Positions 49,291 through 58,180 are shown, counted from the first letter of the stretch. The stretch is DNA of 64,000 nt from Bifidobacterium subtile (GCF_000741775.1 NZ_JGZR01000016.1:248193-312192); one strand, 5' to 3'. Numbers and translations are program-made. Notes: generated by a model not told the origin, from the sequence alone.

Positions 49291-49654
49291 ACACGCTCCA
49301 GGCTGAGCCGTTAAGCGGACAGCCCTGTGGGCTGTCCGTAGGCGAAGGGAGCAGCCGCCAAGGCTGCGACGAACGCACGTAGCGCGTTGCAGGCCGAGTC
49401 TTTACGATCCGGGAACACATCCCCGACCCCCCACGCCACACAACCGCTACATCTGTTTATTCAGCTCTTTACAACCCATCAAAGGAGAGATGGCCGCCCT
49501 TGGCGGAGATCTCTCCCTATCCGCTCCCCCACCAAACGACGTTGAGCTACTAACGAGTGGTGCTGAGGTCTAGGGGCGTATTGCAGAACCGTAAAGACTT
49601 GGCCTGAGCGGCCTGGAGCGTGTTATGAAATATGCCCCTAGACCTCAGCACCAC
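49291..49654. repeat. Nested inverted-repeat element between nrdG and nrdD, with a family B copy
   Basis: ACACGCTCCAGG at 49291-49302 is inverted at 49612-49623, and CAGGCCGAGTCTTTACG at 49390-49406 at 49590-49606 with one mismatch. A family B unit (GAGCCGTTAAGCGGAC from 49304) lies in the left part with hairpins GGACAGCCC/GGGCTGTCC (49317-49337), GCAGCC/GGCTGC around GCCAA (49351-49367) and AACGC/GCGTT. An 8-bp stem GGAGAGAT/ATCTCTCC (49484-49516) sits in the centre. On the right, a 21-bp perfect stem (49557-49577 with 49634-49654) lies 39 bp past the nrdD stop and may end its transcript. No coding sequence is seen. Confidence 0.7.
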
Positions 49655-49692
49655 GGGCACAAAACCAAACTATCACGCCAAATCAACACAAC

Positions 49693-52092
49693 TTATTTAG
49701 CCTCTTCGAACCATTCGCGCTCCTCACCATCCTTCAACGTCACATGCCCCGTCTCGCCCGACATATGCTTGACGCGATGTGCAATCTCCTCGTGCCGCCC
49801 GTGCACCATAGGTCGCTGAACCGGGTTGCCGAGGTAGCCGCAGGTGCGCTTGGTGACGTTGCACTTGTCGGGGTCTGCGTTGCCGCACTCGGGGCATTTG
49901 AAGCCTTCTTCGGTCGGTTCGAAGTCGCCTTCGAAGCCGCATTCGAAGCAATGGTCGATCGGGGTGTTGGTGCCTAGGTATCCGATGCCGATGTTGTAGG
50001 CGTAGTCCCATACCGCTTCCAGCGCCTTGGGGTTGGCTTGCAGGCAGGGGAATTCGCAGTAGTTGATGAAGCCGCCAGCCGCGTAGTACGGAAAGTCCTT
50101 CTCGTAGTCAAGCTTTTCCATCGGAGTGGGCGACAGCCAGACCGGATAATGGAAGGAGTTCGTGTAGAAGTCGTGATCGGTCACACCTTCGACCTTGCCG
50201 AACTTTTCGCGGTCCATGCGGTTGAAGCGATCGGTCAGCGATTCGGCCGGCGTGGAATACACCGAGTAGTGGTATCCCTCTTCGTTCTCCCACTGCTTGC
50301 ACAGCTGGGTCATGCGCTTGACGATGGACAGGGCGAATTCCTTGCCCTGCGGGTCCCAGCCGTGGTCGCGCATCCAGTCCTTGCCGTAGAACACGGAGGT
50401 CGCCTCGTACAGGCCGATGTAGCCCAGCGACACCGTGGAACGGCTGTTGTTGAAGAGCTGGTCGACGTTGTCGTTCGCGCCGAGGCGACCGAAGGCACCG
50501 TAGCGGAACAGTGTCGGAGCGTTGACCGGTGTGGCCTGCTTGCAGCGCATGATGCGGAATTGCAGCGCCTGGTGGGCGATTTCCATGCGCTCGGCGAACA
50601 GCTTCCAGAAGCGGTCCTTGTCGCCGTGGGATTCCAGCGCGATGCGTGGCACGTTCACGGTGACGACGCCGAGGTTCATGCGCCCGTCCTCTTCGTCCTC
50701 GCCGGTTTTGGGATTGATCCAGCCTTGCAGGAAGGAACGGCAGCCCATCGGCGCCTTGAAGGAGCCGGTGATCTTGACGATGTTCTCGTAGAAGACCACA
50801 TCGGGGTACATGCGCTTGGTGGAACACTCCAATGCGAGCTGCTTCATGTCGTAGTTCGGGTCGGCCTTGTCGGCGTTGATGCCGTGCTTGATGGTGAACA
50901 CGAGCTTGGGGAAGATCGCGGTGTGGCGGTCCTTGCCCAGGCCTCGGATGCGGTTGAGCAGGATAGCACGCTGGATCTCGCGGGCGAACCATGTGGTGCC
51001 CAGTCCGAAGCCGACGGTGACGAAGGGGGTCTGGCCGTTCGAGACGCGGTTGGAATTGATCTGGTATTCCATCGTCTGCATGGCGTCGTAGATGGCCTTG
51101 CGGGTCATGATCTTCGCGTAGACCTCGCGCAGCTGCTCAAGCTCGTCAGCATTTGCATCGAAGGGAACATCGGCAGGCAGCGGCTCACGGTTCTCGAAAT
51201 GCAGGTTGTCGGGCTCCTGGGCCTTCAGTCCCGCAATCATGGCGCGGACTGCCTCAACCGGCATGATATCCGGGATCATCGCATGCGCGGCCTTGAGGTT
51301 CTTGTCGTAATCCTTGCGGGCATACGGCTCAAGCATCTCGTCAGCGCGGTTGACGGTCTGGCCGCCGTACTGGGCTCCGGCGATGTCCTTGATGATCTGC
51401 GTGATCTGCGTCGAGGCGGTGCCGATGGACTTGGGCGAATCCATCATGGCGTTGCCCAGCGCGAAGCCATGCGCCAGCATGTCGCCGAAGTCAGGCAGCG
51501 AGCAGTTGTTCATCGAGGTGAACGGCGAGTAGTCGGCGTCGTGGAAGTGGATGTCGCCCTTCATGTGGGCGTTCGAAACCGCGTCGGGCAGCATCGAAAA
51601 CGCGGAGGCCTTGGAGACCGCTCCGGCCAGCAGATCGCGCTGGGTGGCGTAGACGTTCGAATCCTTGTTCGCATTCTCGCGCACCAGCGATTCGTCGCGG
51701 TTGACCAGTCGGCTGACCGCCTCATTAATGTCGGTAGCCTTGGCACGCTCGATGTCTTTGTTCAGGCGATAAGTCGTGTAGGTGCGAGCCACGTCGTAGA
51801 GGTGGTCTTCGATGAGACCATGTTCGACCAGATTCTGGATGTCCTCGATTTTGGCCGGACCATTGTAGCGACCCTTGATCTCGCCCTCGACCTGATTGGC
51901 GAGGTCTCGGATGAGCTGCTCTTCTTCAGGGCCGACTTCCTTGCTCAGATCAGCAAAGGCGGATTTGACCGCACCGATGATGTTGATCGGATCAAATTCG
52001 ACGACACGGCCATCGCGCTTCTCCACAAGCACGGTGGCAGTTTCGCCTTGCGTGCCGAGTGTGCTGACAGCGTCCAGAACCTGCGTTTCCAT
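49693..52092 (-). CDS. nrdD: Anaerobic ribonucleoside-triphosphate reductase
   Basis: A class III reductase of 799 residues making deoxynucleotides without oxygen. An N-terminal ATP-cone (VLVEKRDGRVVEFDPINIIGAVKSAF) is followed by the glycyl-radical barrel. The C-terminal zinc site is CFECGF and KCPECGN, and the radical Gly is G752 in RTCGYLG. GGGGAGG precedes the ATG. NrdG is encoded downstream. Two NrdR boxes lie about 80-120 bp upstream, so deoxynucleotide-dependent repression is likely. Confidence 0.96.
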   Translation of the reverse strand: METQVLDAVSTLGTQGETATVLVEKRDGRVVEFDPINIIGAVKSAFADLSKEVGPEEEQLIRDLANQVEGEIKGRYNGPAKIEDIQNLVEHGLIEDHLYDVARTYTTYRLNKDIERAKATDINEAVSRLVNRDESLVRENANKDSNVYATQRDLLAGAVSKASAFSMLPDAVSNAHMKGDIHFHDADYSPFTSMNNCSLPDFGDMLAHGFALGNAMMDSPKSIGTASTQITQIIKDIAGAQYGGQTVNRADEMLEPYARKDYDKNLKAAHAMIPDIMPVEAVRAMIAGLKAQEPDNLHFENREPLPADVPFDANADELEQLREVYAKIMTRKAIYDAMQTMEYQINSNRVSNGQTPFVTVGFGLGTTWFAREIQRAILLNRIRGLGKDRHTAIFPKLVFTIKHGINADKADPNYDMKQLALECSTKRMYPDVVFYENIVKITGSFKAPMGCRSFLQGWINPKTGEDEEDGRMNLGVVTVNVPRIALESHGDKDRFWKLFAERMEIAHQALQFRIMRCKQATPVNAPTLFRYGAFGRLGANDNVDQLFNNSRSTVSLGYIGLYEATSVFYGKDWMRDHGWDPQGKEFALSIVKRMTQLCKQWENEEGYHYSVYSTPAESLTDRFNRMDREKFGKVEGVTDHDFYTNSFHYPVWLSPTPMEKLDYEKDFPYYAAGGFINYCEFPCLQANPKALEAVWDYAYNIGIGYLGTNTPIDHCFECGFEGDFEPTEEGFKCPECGNADPDKCNVTKRTCGYLGNPVQRPMVHGRHEEIAHRVKHMSGETGHVTLKDGEEREWFEEAK

Positions 52093-52170
52093 CTGAATTC
52101 CTCCCCACGGCCCGCCTTGAGCCGCGCAAAACTACATTTGTGTAAGTAGTTTCAGTATAGCAAGCATGCA

Positions 52171-52217
52171 CCACAACATCTAGTAAATCCGTGATGGCAT
52201 CCGCCTATATATAGTGA
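52171..52217. promoter_or_regulatory. Pair of NrdR boxes upstream of nrdD
   Basis: CTATATATAG at 52205-52214 matches the core of the NrdR box. CAACATCTAG at 52174-52183 matches at 8 of 10 positions. The two are exactly 31 bp apart, the three-turn spacing known for tandem NrdR sites. They lie 82-122 bp before the nrdD start and 190-235 bp before xseA. Confidence 0.65.
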
Positions 52218-52407
52218 TTTTCGGCTTTATTTCGCCAAATTACATCATTGTGGTTTGGCGCGTCGGAACGTCATCAGCGTGTCGCGAATACGGCTTGCCA
52301 GCCCGTTGCCCGTCCTTCGGCACGTCGGTTAATATACCCGCGTTCGGCGACGGCGAGCTGTGCCTTCGCGTGCCGCGATGTCCGTTCTCTATAGGACTGT
52401 AGAGGGC

Positions 52408-53748
52408 ATGAGTTCTGCATACGGCTATGGTTCACTGACGCGCTCCGCCGCGCCGCAGCAAGGCATGTCTCCCGCAGGCGAAGGCTCTAAATCCCCCGAC
52501 CAATTGCCACGGCTGGCTCGCGACACGACCGCCGAAAACCCGTGGCCGGTCAATATACTCAGCCAGAAGTTCCACGATTCCGTGGCTCGCTGGCCTGAAG
52601 CCTGGGTGGAGGGGCAGATCGTCGAAATCAACATGCGCCGTCCCACGTCGGGCTATATCACCCTGCGCGACAATTTCGAGGAGATATCCCTTCCGGTTAT
52701 GGGCTTCAGGGCCTTCGTGTCCAAGGCGCGTGAATTCCATCAGGGCGACCGCGTGGTAATCCACGGCAAGCCGGATATCTGGATGAAGGCCACCCGGCTG
52801 AGCTTCGTGGCCGACGACATCCGCCGTGTCGGCACTGGTGACCTGAAAGTCCAGATTGATGAGCTGCGCAAGAAGCTCAAGGGCGAGGGCCTGTTCGACG
52901 CCGAGAACAAAGTGCCGCTGCCGGAGTTTCCGTCGTGCATCGGGCTGATATGCGCCCCACAGGCGCGAGCTGAAGGCGATGTGATCACGAATGTGAACCT
53001 GCGCTGGCCTATAGCGCAGTTCAAGATCGTGCATGCGCACGTGCAGGGGGCGCAATGCCCGAGTGATGTGATCAATGCGATCCAGCGGCTTGACCAGGAT
53101 CCGCAGGTTGACGTGATTATCGTCGCCCGAGGAGGCGGCAGCTTCGAGGATCTTATCGGCTTCTCCGATGAGGGCGTGGTGCGTGCTGCTGCAGCGTGCC
53201 AAACCCCGCTGATCTCCGCTGTCGGCCATGAGGACGATTGGACGCTGATTGACTTGGCGGCCGACATGCGCGCCTCGACGCCGACCGACGCTGCCAAGCG
53301 CGTGGTGCCTGACGTGCGCGAGCAATGGCAGCTCATTGAATCCGCCCGTATGCAGATGCATATGCGCGTCAGCGCGCGCGTCGACAACGAAATTCGCTTG
53401 ATTGACGGCTATGCGAACCGGCCGAGCCTGACCCACCCGCTCACCATGCTCGAACCGCATCAGCGTTTCCTCGACGATGCCAAGCAGCGCATGGAGCGCG
53501 GCCTTACGCGCATTGTCGATGACGCCAGCCTGACCGTCGAAAAGCTGCACGCCAGCCTGACCGCGCTCAGCCCGCAATCCACCCTGAATCGCGGGTATGC
53601 CGTGGTGCAGGGTGACGACGGGCGCGTGGTTGACGATGCGCGGGATGTGCGCGTCGGTGATGAACTGACGCTTACGCTCAAGCATGGCGTCGTGGTGAGC
53701 CACGCCACTGCGGTCGGCGACCAACGGCAGCAAGGCAAAGCGAAATAG
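52408..53748 (+). CDS. xseA: Exodeoxyribonuclease VII large subunit
   Basis: A 446-residue XseA with an N-terminal OB fold (WPVNILSQKFHDSVARWPEAWVEGQIVEINMRRPTSGYITLRD), the catalytic domain (PSCIGLICAPQARAEGDVITNVNLRWP, VDVIIVARGGGSFEDLIGFSDEGVVRAAAACQTPLISAVGHEDDWTLIDLAADMRASTPTDAA) and a coiled coil ending in RGYAVVQ. With XseB it degrades single-stranded DNA. I chose the ATG at 52408 (MSSAYGYG); the GTG at 52360 opens the frame 16 codons earlier. xseB follows 54 bp later. Confidence 0.94.
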   Translation: MSSAYGYGSLTRSAAPQQGMSPAGEGSKSPDQLPRLARDTTAENPWPVNILSQKFHDSVARWPEAWVEGQIVEINMRRPTSGYITLRDNFEEISLPVMGFRAFVSKAREFHQGDRVVIHGKPDIWMKATRLSFVADDIRRVGTGDLKVQIDELRKKLKGEGLFDAENKVPLPEFPSCIGLICAPQARAEGDVITNVNLRWPIAQFKIVHAHVQGAQCPSDVINAIQRLDQDPQVDVIIVARGGGSFEDLIGFSDEGVVRAAAACQTPLISAVGHEDDWTLIDLAADMRASTPTDAAKRVVPDVREQWQLIESARMQMHMRVSARVDNEIRLIDGYANRPSLTHPLTMLEPHQRFLDDAKQRMERGLTRIVDDASLTVEKLHASLTALSPQSTLNRGYAVVQGDDGRVVDDARDVRVGDELTLTLKHGVVVSHATAVGDQRQQGKAK

Positions 53749-53802
53749 ATTTCGACACGAATATCAGAACATACCAAAACATATAGCGATCAAGGAGCAC
53801 CA

Positions 53803-54138
53803 ATGAGCACAGCAGCAGCCAGCAACGATAACACCGAGAACATGGACGAAGAAACCGCCACACCGACCACTCCAGCCTCAAGCCTGAGCGACAAGGAACG
53901 CGACGCCATCGCCGCCATGCCCTACGAGGAGGCGCGCGACCGCCTGATTCAAGCCGTGCAGGCGCTGGAAGCCGGCGGCCTCAACCTCGACCAGTCGATG
54001 CGTCAATGGGAGCTGGGTGAAGCGCTCGCCAAGCGCGCCCAGTCATTGCTGGGCGAAGTCCGCGCAAAGCTGGATGCGGCGCAGGCCGAGCAGGAGTCTT
54101 CGGCAGAGGTGGCTGGTACTCAATCCAATTTGGATTGA
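53803..54138 (+). CDS. xseB: Exodeoxyribonuclease VII small subunit
   Basis: A 111-residue helical protein with the XseB core MPYEEARDRLIQAVQALEAGGLNLDQSMRQWELGEALAKRAQSLLGEVRAKLDAA (residues 38-93). The first 37 residues are Thr/Ser/Asn-rich and unconserved. AAGGAG lies seven bases before the ATG. The last six residues, TQSNLD, and the TGA are encoded by GTACTCAATCCAATTTGGAT, the left end of a repeated hairpin that recurs at 54216 and 54311. The family B repeat has therefore supplied the end of the gene. Confidence 0.92.
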   Translation: MSTAAASNDNTENMDEETATPTTPASSLSDKERDAIAAMPYEEARDRLIQAVQALEAGGLNLDQSMRQWELGEALAKRAQSLLGEVRAKLDAAQAEQESSAEVAGTQSNLD

Positions 54139-54456
54139 GTACCCTTCGGCCCCTTTAGAGGGGCCTCACCTCGGCTACGGACAGGCCACAGGCCTGTCCA
54201 CTTAACGCCTCGGGCCAATCCAATTTGGATTGAGTACCCTTCGGCCCCTTTAGAGGGGCCTCACCTCGGCTACGGACAGGCCACAGGCCTGTCCACTTAA
54301 CGCCTCGGCCCAATCCAATTTGGATTGAGTACCATTAGCGATGCTAAGGCATCGCTCTTCACGGCCTTAGCGGAGCCTTCGGCCCCGCCTTCACGACCTT
54401 GACAGTCGTTCACCTCACCTATGAACAGCACACAGTGCTGTCCACTTAACGGTTCG
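54117..54456. repeat. Family B multi-hairpin repeats, 95-bp tandem plus a diverged copy
   Basis: Two 95-bp units start at 54121 and 54216; a third begins at 54311 and diverges after GTACC. Read on the minus strand each contains CGTTAAGTGGAC, a hairpin, GTAGCCGAGGTGAG, a second hairpin (GGCCCC/GGGGCC around TCTAAA), CGAAGG and a palindrome AATCCAATTTGGATT. In the diverged copy the first hairpin is AGCAC/GTGCT, the second ACGAC/GTCGT, and a stem AGCGATGCC/GCATCGCT is added. The first unit starts inside xseB. Confidence 0.85.
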
Positions 54457-54481
54457 GTCGCTCACTTCGACTATAGATTGG

Positions 54482-54540
54482 CGATAGTGGACATATTGCT
54501 GTATTTTTTTCACTGAAACGCATTAATACGTCCACTATCG
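54482..54540. terminator. Inverted repeat, possible terminator
   Basis: CGATAGTGGAC at 54482-54492 pairs with GTCCACTATCG at 54530-54540. The 37-base loop includes a run of T. It lies between the convergent xseB and the EEP-family gene. Its large loop makes a terminator role uncertain. Confidence 0.35.
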
Positions 54541-54627
54541 GATATGCAGCCGTGTCTACTGGATGAATCCCTGCGTTCCTGCCGTTCAAACGCACGAATC
54601 TGTCCAGTCGGAGCACAGACATACGAC

Positions 54628-55665
54628 TCACCGTATCGCAATCGTAGCTAGCAGCGCGGCGTGATCGGAGCCGGGGATTTTTGCTACGCCGACTTGACCG
54701 ACGGCGATGCCTTGGTCGAGCACTACGTGATCGATTCCCGCAAAGGCCGGGATATGCGGCTTGTTCTGCGGCCAGGTGAAGGTGAATCCGCGTCCGGTCA
54801 ACTGCGCGGCATCGCGGAAACGGTTGCCGAGGAAGTTCCGAAATGGCGTGTGGTCGGTGGTCGCGTTGAAATCGCCCATAAAAACATACCGTGCGGAGGT
54901 TTTGGCGCGCATCATGCCCAGCTCGTCCAATGAGCGCCGCCACTGCTCCCACGTTCCCGGTTTCGGTGAAGTCGTATGCACGCTCACGAAGCGTACTGCC
55001 GTCCGAGAACCCTTGAACCGCACCGTTCCGCCCGGCATGAAGGATGCGCTCGAATCGACTTCGTCATCCACTGGATTGCCCAGCGGCGCGGCCGCCCATA
55101 GCCCGTTGCCGTAGACGCCGTCAGAGGAGGAAACCTGCGAGTACGGCAGATAGTCGCCGAGGCCGGCCGCTTTTAAAGCTGCGATGAAGGAATCAGTCGT
55201 TTCCTGCAGAGCCAGCACCTCGATATGCTGATCGCGCACGAGATCGACTATGGCCCGCGTATCGGCATGACCCTTGTATACATTCATCGTCATCACGCGC
55301 GCATAGTCGTCATCCGTGTTGAGCTTCGCCGAGGACACGGAGGCGTTCGCCTCATCGGGCAAACCTTCCCCGGGCTTGAAGAACGGGGCCTGCCACCATA
55401 TCTGCACCCCAATAAGAACAAGTGCCAGCAAAGCCACGCCCCAACGCTTAGCCATCAGCGCCATAACCAGCGCCAACAGCGCCAACAGCGCGAACCATGG
55501 CGTAAAGGACACCACCACAGGAATATACGGCAAGGACTGCAGGCTTTCCGGAAGCATCCGCGCAATTGCGCCGAGCAGAGCAGCAAAGGCGAAAAGCCCT
55601 GCGAGAGCACCCATAATCCGGTGACGGCGCTGGCGTGTGAACGATTGCGAAACGGCTGTGGCCAT
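54628..55665 (-). CDS. Endonuclease/exonuclease/phosphatase family membrane protein
   Basis: A 345-residue protein with three N-terminal membrane helices (residues 15-105), then an extracytoplasmic EEP domain. The catalytic pattern is TMNVYKGHADTRAIVDLVRDQHIEVLALQETTDSF (Asn, Glu), YVFMGDFNATTDHTPF (Asp, Asn) and a final GSDHAALLATI (Asp-His). Related proteins hydrolyse phosphodiesters or act on phospholipids and nucleic acids outside the cell; the substrate is unknown. It is convergent with xseB and preceded on the same strand by a small membrane protein gene. Confidence 0.85.
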   Translation of the reverse strand: MATAVSQSFTRQRRHRIMGALAGLFAFAALLGAIARMLPESLQSLPYIPVVVSFTPWFALLALLALVMALMAKRWGVALLALVLIGVQIWWQAPFFKPGEGLPDEANASVSSAKLNTDDDYARVMTMNVYKGHADTRAIVDLVRDQHIEVLALQETTDSFIAALKAAGLGDYLPYSQVSSSDGVYGNGLWAAAPLGNPVDDEVDSSASFMPGGTVRFKGSRTAVRFVSVHTTSPKPGTWEQWRRSLDELGMMRAKTSARYVFMGDFNATTDHTPFRNFLGNRFRDAAQLTGRGFTFTWPQNKPHIPAFAGIDHVVLDQGIAVGQVGVAKIPGSDHAALLATIAIR

Positions 55666-55753
55666 ATATTCCTCCCTTGCGGACCTTCACACAGTAATCC
55701 AGCAAGCTGTGAGCGCACAAGCCGCGGGCGAAATGACGATCGACGCAGCCGAC

Positions 55754-55939
55754 TCAGGGATAGAGATATTTGCCCTGATCGATTTTGCGTGACACATCGC
55801 GCAATTCGGCTGCAAGCTGACGGTCTTCGTCATTGCCTTGTGCCATTTTCTGCGCCTTGCGGTCCAAACCGCTCCGAACGCCGAAGTATCCGCTTACGCA
55901 GATCGCCACCGCCACTCCCAAACCAATCAGCCATCCCAT
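55754..55939 (-). CDS. Small membrane protein of unknown function
   Basis: A 61-residue peptide: MGWLIGLGVAVAICVSGYFGVRSGL forms one membrane helix, followed by a charged cytoplasmic segment (LAAELRDVSRKIDQGKYLYP). AAGGAG lies seven bases before the ATG, which supports translation. I do not recognise a family. It lies between a TetR gene and the EEP-family gene, all on the minus strand. Confidence 0.6.
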   Translation of the reverse strand: MGWLIGLGVAVAICVSGYFGVRSGLDRKAQKMAQGNDEDRQLAAELRDVSRKIDQGKYLYP

Positions 55940-56119
55940 GTCTGTCTCCTTGCGCCGCTTTGCGCTGCCCCGTCATTGGGATTGCTGTTGCCTTGGGGCA
56001 TCCCACCTCCATCGTACCCTCTGCCGAAGTCGTGCCAGAAAAGACGGTACGGCTCGATATCCGCCGATAAACTTCAGAAAAATCTAGGAAGCAGAGCCAT
56101 CGGCGGTATTGCCGCTGCC

Positions 56120-56752
56120 TCACTTCGAATGACCACTTCCACGGACGGAACGCGGCGGAGGAGCCACGCCTCTGATAAGCATCTCCACGAATTGCTCGCT
56201 GTAGGGAACAATCGCGTCCCTGATGCTCGGATCCAACGCACCTTGGGTCATCATGCGCAGATAGAGCAGCAGAAATTCGTCGGAATACTGCGGATCGACG
56301 CTGCCCTCCCTGCGTCCCTTGGCAAATAAGCCAAGCAGGATACCGAAGGATCGCTTGGTATACCGATCCCGCAAATCATGCATGCCCGGCCCGTTGTCCT
56401 CGGCATACCAACGCATGAGATCGCGGTAGAACTGTTCGGACACGTGGCTGAGACGATCCAGTTCATAACGCGTCAATGTCATCATCACCTGCGCGAACGG
56501 CAGGTCCTGCGCGACGATGCGTTCCGCCCCCTCGGCGATCTGAGCGAGGAAACGGTCGAACACCGCCGAAATAAGTCCCTGCCGCGAACCGAAATAGTTG
56601 AATATGGTCGCTCGAGAGACATGGGAATGCGCCGCTACGTCCGCGATGCTTAAGGCTTGAGAACCCTTGCCGTTTTCGACGTTCATGAGATCGAACGCGG
56701 CGCCGAGCACCTGCTCCTTTTTGGCCAAGGTGCGACGCTCGAAGCCATCCAT
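56120..56752 (-). CDS. TetR/AcrR-family transcriptional regulator
   Basis: A 210-residue repressor. The N-terminal helix-turn-helix is ALSIADVAAHSHVSRATIFNYFGSRQGLISAVFDRFL; the rest is an all-helical ligand domain without close match. I chose the ATG at 56752 (MDGFERRTLAKKEQVLGAAFDLMN), preceded by GAAGGGA; the frame is open to 56833. It is divergent from the ABC exporter genes, which it probably controls. A candidate operator lies at 57221-57245. Confidence 0.9.
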   Translation of the reverse strand: MDGFERRTLAKKEQVLGAAFDLMNVENGKGSQALSIADVAAHSHVSRATIFNYFGSRQGLISAVFDRFLAQIAEGAERIVAQDLPFAQVMMTLTRYELDRLSHVSEQFYRDLMRWYAEDNGPGMHDLRDRYTKRSFGILLGLFAKGRREGSVDPQYSDEFLLLYLRMMTQGALDPSIRDAIVPYSEQFVEMLIRGVAPPPRSVRGSGHSK

Positions 56753-57285
56753 ATCGATCCCTTCTATTATCTTTTGCAGTTGCTGCAGCCTGCCAATGCG
56801 CACATGCACATGACGACCTGCGTTTCTGCACACTTACGTCTCTGACTGATGCCGTGCGTTTAATGGGCGTTCCCGCGCAGTCTCGGAAGACTCCAATGAT
56901 CACAGTGTATAACGGCTGTTGCGACACGTTCGCGCAGAGGGACCTTGACGTGAAACATGCGAGATGCCCTGCCCGCAGGCATCATCAGGAATCGCCCGAT
57001 GCAGCGAATCGCACAGCGCACCATTGAAAACGCCTATTGCTGAGCGCACACGGTCATCCGCAATCATCCGTGCGTATTCATCTTGCTTCCAGGAATCCAG
57101 AACTTCTCAGCATCCGCGAGATTCGTCGCTTTGCCCCGCCCACACACAATCCGCGAAGTTTTCCCAAGAATCGCATAGTTTTATACTTTTTGCGAAAATA
57201 AGTCTATAATATTCCGTATTCGTTGGCATATTCCATGTACCAACGACGGACGGCCAGGCAATGGCCTGATAAAAGGAGTTTCACC
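56753..57285. other. Divergent gap between TetR and ABC exporter genes
   Basis: 533 bp with no credible gene. The right end turns AT-rich and carries the promoter and dyad listed separately. Confidence 0.5.
57205..57245 (+). promoter_or_regulatory. Promoter and candidate TetR operator of the ABC exporter
   Basis: A perfect TATAAT -10 hexamer is at 57205-57210; the -35 is weak. Just downstream, CGTTGG at 57221-57226 and CCAACG at 57240-57245 form a dyad over 25 bp centred at the expected transcription start region, a typical place for a TetR repressor. Binding by the adjacent regulator is inference. Confidence 0.45.
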
Positions 57286-58167
57286 ATGAGCAGTGTCGTT
57301 GCAATAGATCAGCTGCGCAAATCATTCGGCAGCGTGCAGGCGTTGAACAACGTGTCATTCGATGTCAACGAAGGCGAAGTCGTCGGCTTCATCGGGCCGA
57401 ACGGCGCAGGCAAATCGACCACCATCCGCACGCTGCTCGGCATCCTGCGGCGCGACGGCGGCAACGCGACGATTTTCGGCAAGGACGTATGGACGCACGC
57501 CCAGGAAATCCACCGTCGACTTTCCTATGTGCCCGGCGACGTGTCGCTCTGGGGCAACCTGTCAGGCGGCGAAATTATCGACCTGTTCATGAAGCTGCAC
57601 GGCGGCGGCAGTGCGTCCCGTCGCAATGAGCTTACCGAGCGTTTCGAGCTCGACCCGCGCAAGAAAGCCAAAGGCTATTCGAAGGGCAATCGGCAGAAGG
57701 TCGGCCTGATCGCGGCGCTGTCCGTGGATTCCGACCTCTATATCCTCGACGAGCCCACCTCGGGCCTCGACCCGCTGATGGAATCAGTGTTCCAAGAGGA
57801 AATCGCCTCCATCAAGGCGCAGGGCAAAGCCGTGCTGCTCTCCTCGCATATTCTGAGCGAAGTCGAGCGCTTGGCCGATAGGGTTGTCATCATCAGCAAG
57901 GGCACCATCGTCGAGCGCGGCACGCTCGACCAGCTGCGCCACCTGACCAGATCCACGGTGACCATATCGGCAGTCGGCGACCTCGGAACGCTGGAGCATC
58001 TCGAAGGCGTGCACGATTTCGTGCGCAAGGGCGTATCGGCCACATTCTCGCTGGATAATGCCGCCACCAATGACGTGCTCCGGCATGCCACTAAGCTCGG
58101 CATCACGAAGTTCGAAGCGGTGCCGCCCACGCTCGAAGACCTCTTCATGCGCCACTACGCGGCCTGA
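57286..58167 (+). CDS. ABC exporter ATP-binding protein
   Basis: A 293-residue ATPase of the DrrA/CcmA-like export group. Walker A GPNGAGKST is at 37-45, the signature is the variant YSKGNRQKVGL and Walker B is LYILDEPTSGLDPL. The C-terminal 80 residues match the extension of this group (RLADRVVIISKGTIVERGTLDQLR). I chose the ATG at 57286, with AAAAGGAG seven bases upstream; the open frame begins 63 bases earlier. The permease gene follows 13 bp after its stop. Confidence 0.93.
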   Translation: MSSVVAIDQLRKSFGSVQALNNVSFDVNEGEVVGFIGPNGAGKSTTIRTLLGILRRDGGNATIFGKDVWTHAQEIHRRLSYVPGDVSLWGNLSGGEIIDLFMKLHGGGSASRRNELTERFELDPRKKAKGYSKGNRQKVGLIAALSVDSDLYILDEPTSGLDPLMESVFQEEIASIKAQGKAVLLSSHILSEVERLADRVVIISKGTIVERGTLDQLRHLTRSTVTISAVGDLGTLEHLEGVHDFVRKGVSATFSLDNAATNDVLRHATKLGITKFEAVPPTLEDLFMRHYAA

Positions 58168-58180
58168 AAGGAGGTTCATG

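Noticed and set aside
50038..52149. 703-codon plus-strand frame opposite nrdD
   Set aside because: Shadow of nrdD; no domain resemblance.
56964..57209. 81-codon plus-strand frame upstream of the ABC exporter genes
   Set aside because: Ser-rich random peptide in the promoter region; no ribosome binding site.
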